Shown here one piece after another: positions 6,299 through 7,634 of a DNA stretch of 7,634 nucleotides. The stretch is taken from the NCBI GenBank assembly GCA_003554945.1, contig PWHN01000065.1, forward strand, positions 1 to 7,634. The letters run 5' to 3'. Every line of letters starts with the position of its first letter. Position 1 is the stretch's first letter. A model generated the notes under the pieces. It was not told the origin of the DNA, ran no database searches, and was given only the letters and a program-made list of their open reading frames with translations. Both the position numbers and the translations under genes were made by a program. Source of the DNA: a bacterium. Lineage in GTDB: Bacteria > T1Sed10-126.

Positions 6299-7634
6299 GA
6301 TTGAAAAAGTTTACCCGGCCTGGAGTATTGATAATAGGGATAATCATAACTCAACTGCTGTTGGCAGGACCTGCTGTGGCGGGGGACTGGGGAGATGCAA
6401 CGGCGCCGGTGCTGGAGCTGGGAGCCGGAGGAGCTCTGCCGGCGATGGGGGGCGCGGGTCAGGCTGCGGTTAGCGGACCCTCAGCCCTGCAGTATAACCC
6501 TGCCGGCCTTTTGAATGGAGGCAAAAGGGAGTTTGAATTTTCCTACCAGTCGATGGTGGAAGGGATAAATTACGGCAACCTCGATTATGTCCAGCCACAC
6601 AGTCGGACAAGTAGTTGGGCGGGCGGGCTTCGTTATTTAAGCTACGGTAGCGTGGATGAGACGGACCGGAGAGATGATGGTTTTTTAACAGAGGAAGGTT
6701 CATTCAGCGATGCGGATGTGGTGCTGTCAGGGGCTTATGCAGGAGAGTTGGCTGATAATATCAACTGGGGAGTGGGCACGCGGCTGTTCAGGCTGGAGCT
6801 TGCGGACGAGGATGCGATGGGCCTGTCTCTGGACGGTGGTCTGCAGTGGCATTCGCCGGACCCGGATCTGCCTGTTTCGGCAGGACTCACGGCTCAGAAT
6901 TTGGGTATGGGCGTGGAGTTTGACGACAAGACTGAGGACCTTCCCTTGCTGTGGAAGGCGGGGGGAAGTATTTACCTGGAAAAATATGTCGGTTATGACG
7001 TGCGAGTGCACGGGGATATAGAGCATCAAATACCTGATTCGGAAGTATTCCCGAGACTGGGTGGCGAGTGGAATTTTTACGAGGGACTTTTCAGCCTGCG
7101 GCTGGGATATGAGGGAAGTATGAATGTTGATGATGGATTATCTTACGGGGTGGGTGTATCCTCGCCGGATGGGGGGTTGAAATTTGATTATGCGTTGGTG
7201 CCGTTTGGAGATTTTGGGAATATGCATCGGCTGAGTCTTACCTATGATCTGCCGGCCCCTGACCCGGAACCAGAACCTGAACCAGAACCTGAACCAGAAC
7301 CAGAACCAGAACCGGAACCGGAGCCTGAACCCGAGCCGGAGCCTGAACCTGAACCGGAACCCGAACCTGAAATTGACCTCGAGCCGGAGGATTATTATGA
7401 AATGGGGCAGGATGAATTCGAAGAGGATAATTATGAAAGGGCTGCAGAATACTTTGAATCTGCGGCAGATGGTCGTCCTGAGCATGTAGATACTTACCTC
7501 TGGTGGGCCGTGACTCTCTATCGGTTGGGTGACCTGCAGCAGGCAGCAGACAAATTTGAACACGTCTTAGAACTGGACCCGGGGAACCCAACCGCGCTGA
7601 ACGATTTAAAAACTATTCGCGAGAGAAAAATGGA
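6295..7634 (+). CDS. PorV/UPF0164-like beta-barrel with Pro-Glu linker and TPR domain, 3'-truncated
   Basis: The ATG at 6295 overlaps the preceding TGA by four bases (ATGA), with GGTGAT at 6283-6288 as a partial ribosome binding site; translation is probably coupled. The frame stays open to the window end, giving 446 complete codons. Signal peptide 1-29 ([23 protein letters not shown]). The barrel covers about 37-319: a Gly/Ala-rich start with [18 protein letters not shown] and QYNPAGLL at 66-73, alternating strands, and the family hallmark AQNLG at 200-204 with LPLLWKAG at 216-223. The last strand, [10 protein letters not shown], is at 311-320. Residues 324-359 are (PE)18. Residues 366-432 form two TPR-like helical pairs ([18 protein letters not shown]; then [18 protein letters not shown] and ELDPGNP). 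The tail should lie in the periplasm and may bind protein partners or reach peptidoglycan (inference). Other domains may follow beyond the edge. The chain contains no cysteine. Confidence 0.85.
   Translation, partial: MRLKKFTRPGVLIIGIIITQLLLAGPAVAGDWGDATAPVLELGAGGALPAMGGAGQAAVSGPSALQYNPAGLLNGGKREFEFSYQSMVEGINYGNLDYVQPHSRTSSWAGGLRYLSYGSVDETDRRDDGFLTEEGSFSDADVVLSGAYAGELADNINWGVGTRLFRLELADEDAMGLSLDGGLQWHSPDPDLPVSAGLTAQNLGMGVEFDDKTEDLPLLWKAGGSIYLEKYVGYDVRVHGDIEHQIPDSEVFPRLGGEWNFYEGLFSLRLGYEGSMNVDDGLSYGVGVSSPDGGLKFDYALVPFGDFGNMHRLSLTYDLPAPDPEPEPEPEPEPEPEPEPEPEPEPEPEPEPEPEPEPEIDLEPEDYYEMGQDEFEEDNYERAAEYFESAADGRPEHVDTYLWWAVTLYRLGDLQQAADKFEHVLELDPGNPTALNDLKTIRERKM
7264..7371 (+). repeat. (Pro-Glu)18 hexanucleotide-like repeat between barrel and TPR domain
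   Basis: Eighteen consecutive CCN-GAR codon pairs encode an uninterrupted PE dipeptide repeat, residues 324-359 of the barrel protein. All four Pro codons and both Glu codons are used, so the DNA is not a perfect repeat: selection for the peptide, not simple recent slippage, seems to maintain it. Pro-rich charged repeats of this kind form stiff, extended spacers, as in TonB (which uses both EP and KP); here the spacer is purely acidic. Confidence 0.9.

Noticed and set aside
7264-7371. CRISPR or tandem-repeat array
   Set aside because: The repeats are in-frame Pro-Glu codons with no spacers, inside a continuous coding frame.
7244-7489. Plus-strand ORF rich in N-Q/N-L pairs
   Set aside because: It is an out-of-frame reading of the same repeat inside a well-supported coding frame.
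7138-7563. Minus-strand ORF with alternating Phe/Arg/Trp residues
   Set aside because: It is the antisense reading of the Pro-Glu codon repeat of the barrel-TPR gene; the low-complexity peptide is an artefact of that repeat.

Overview
The window reads as one strand of cell-surface and outer-membrane genes from a diderm, probably salt-adapted bacterium. All recognisable genes lie on the + strand and make exported proteins: signal peptides, beta-sandwich modules, carbohydrate-binding-like folds and two outer-membrane beta-barrels. The extracellular proteins are extremely acidic (I count 31 D/E against 3 K/R in the first 100 residues of the first gene) and almost free of cysteine. This fits a halophile, but it is an inference. 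A halophilic anaerobe of the Halanaerobiales type is one candidate host. Halophilic members of other diderm phyla that carry PorV-like barrels and FlgD/Por-type C-terminal domains are also possible. I cannot fix the taxon from sequence alone.

Layout: (1) 1-2064, the 3' part of a large multidomain surface protein, entering from the left: InlB-B-like repeat, two copies of a jelly-roll-like module separated by an Ig-like/CarboxypepD_reg domain, then two C-terminal 'GWN' modules. (2) 2087-3943, a signal-peptide protein with a conserved N-terminal domain, an Ig-like domain, further beta domains, and a C-terminal FlgD-like / type-A sorting-like domain ending in IIR. (3) 3955-4887, a PorV/UPF0164-family beta-barrel starting at TTG 11 bases after the previous stop. 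(4) 4888-5395, a roughly 500-bp gap with a short TTG ORF that runs into a hairpin-forming, apparently dispersed repeat, a second hairpin, a hydrophobic ORF remnant and a possible terminator. (5) 5396-6298, a 300-aa short paralogue of gene 2, with the same N-terminal domain joined directly to the same type of C-terminal domain. (6) 6295 to the right edge, a second PorV/UPF0164-like barrel, coupled by an ATGA overlap, followed by an 18-fold Pro-Glu repeat and two TPR-like repeats, cut off by the window end.

The main point is that the unit 'protein with sorting-like C-terminal domain, then PorV-like barrel' occurs twice in tandem with paralogous members. In Bacteroidota, PorV is the outer-membrane shuttle that binds C-terminal-domain cargo of the type IX secretion system. 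By analogy these could be two dedicated cargo/barrel pairs in a T9SS-like or otherwise uncharacterised secretion and surface-anchoring route. That role is inferred from domain types and gene order only; no motor or translocon gene (SprA, PorL/M, PorK/N) is visible here.
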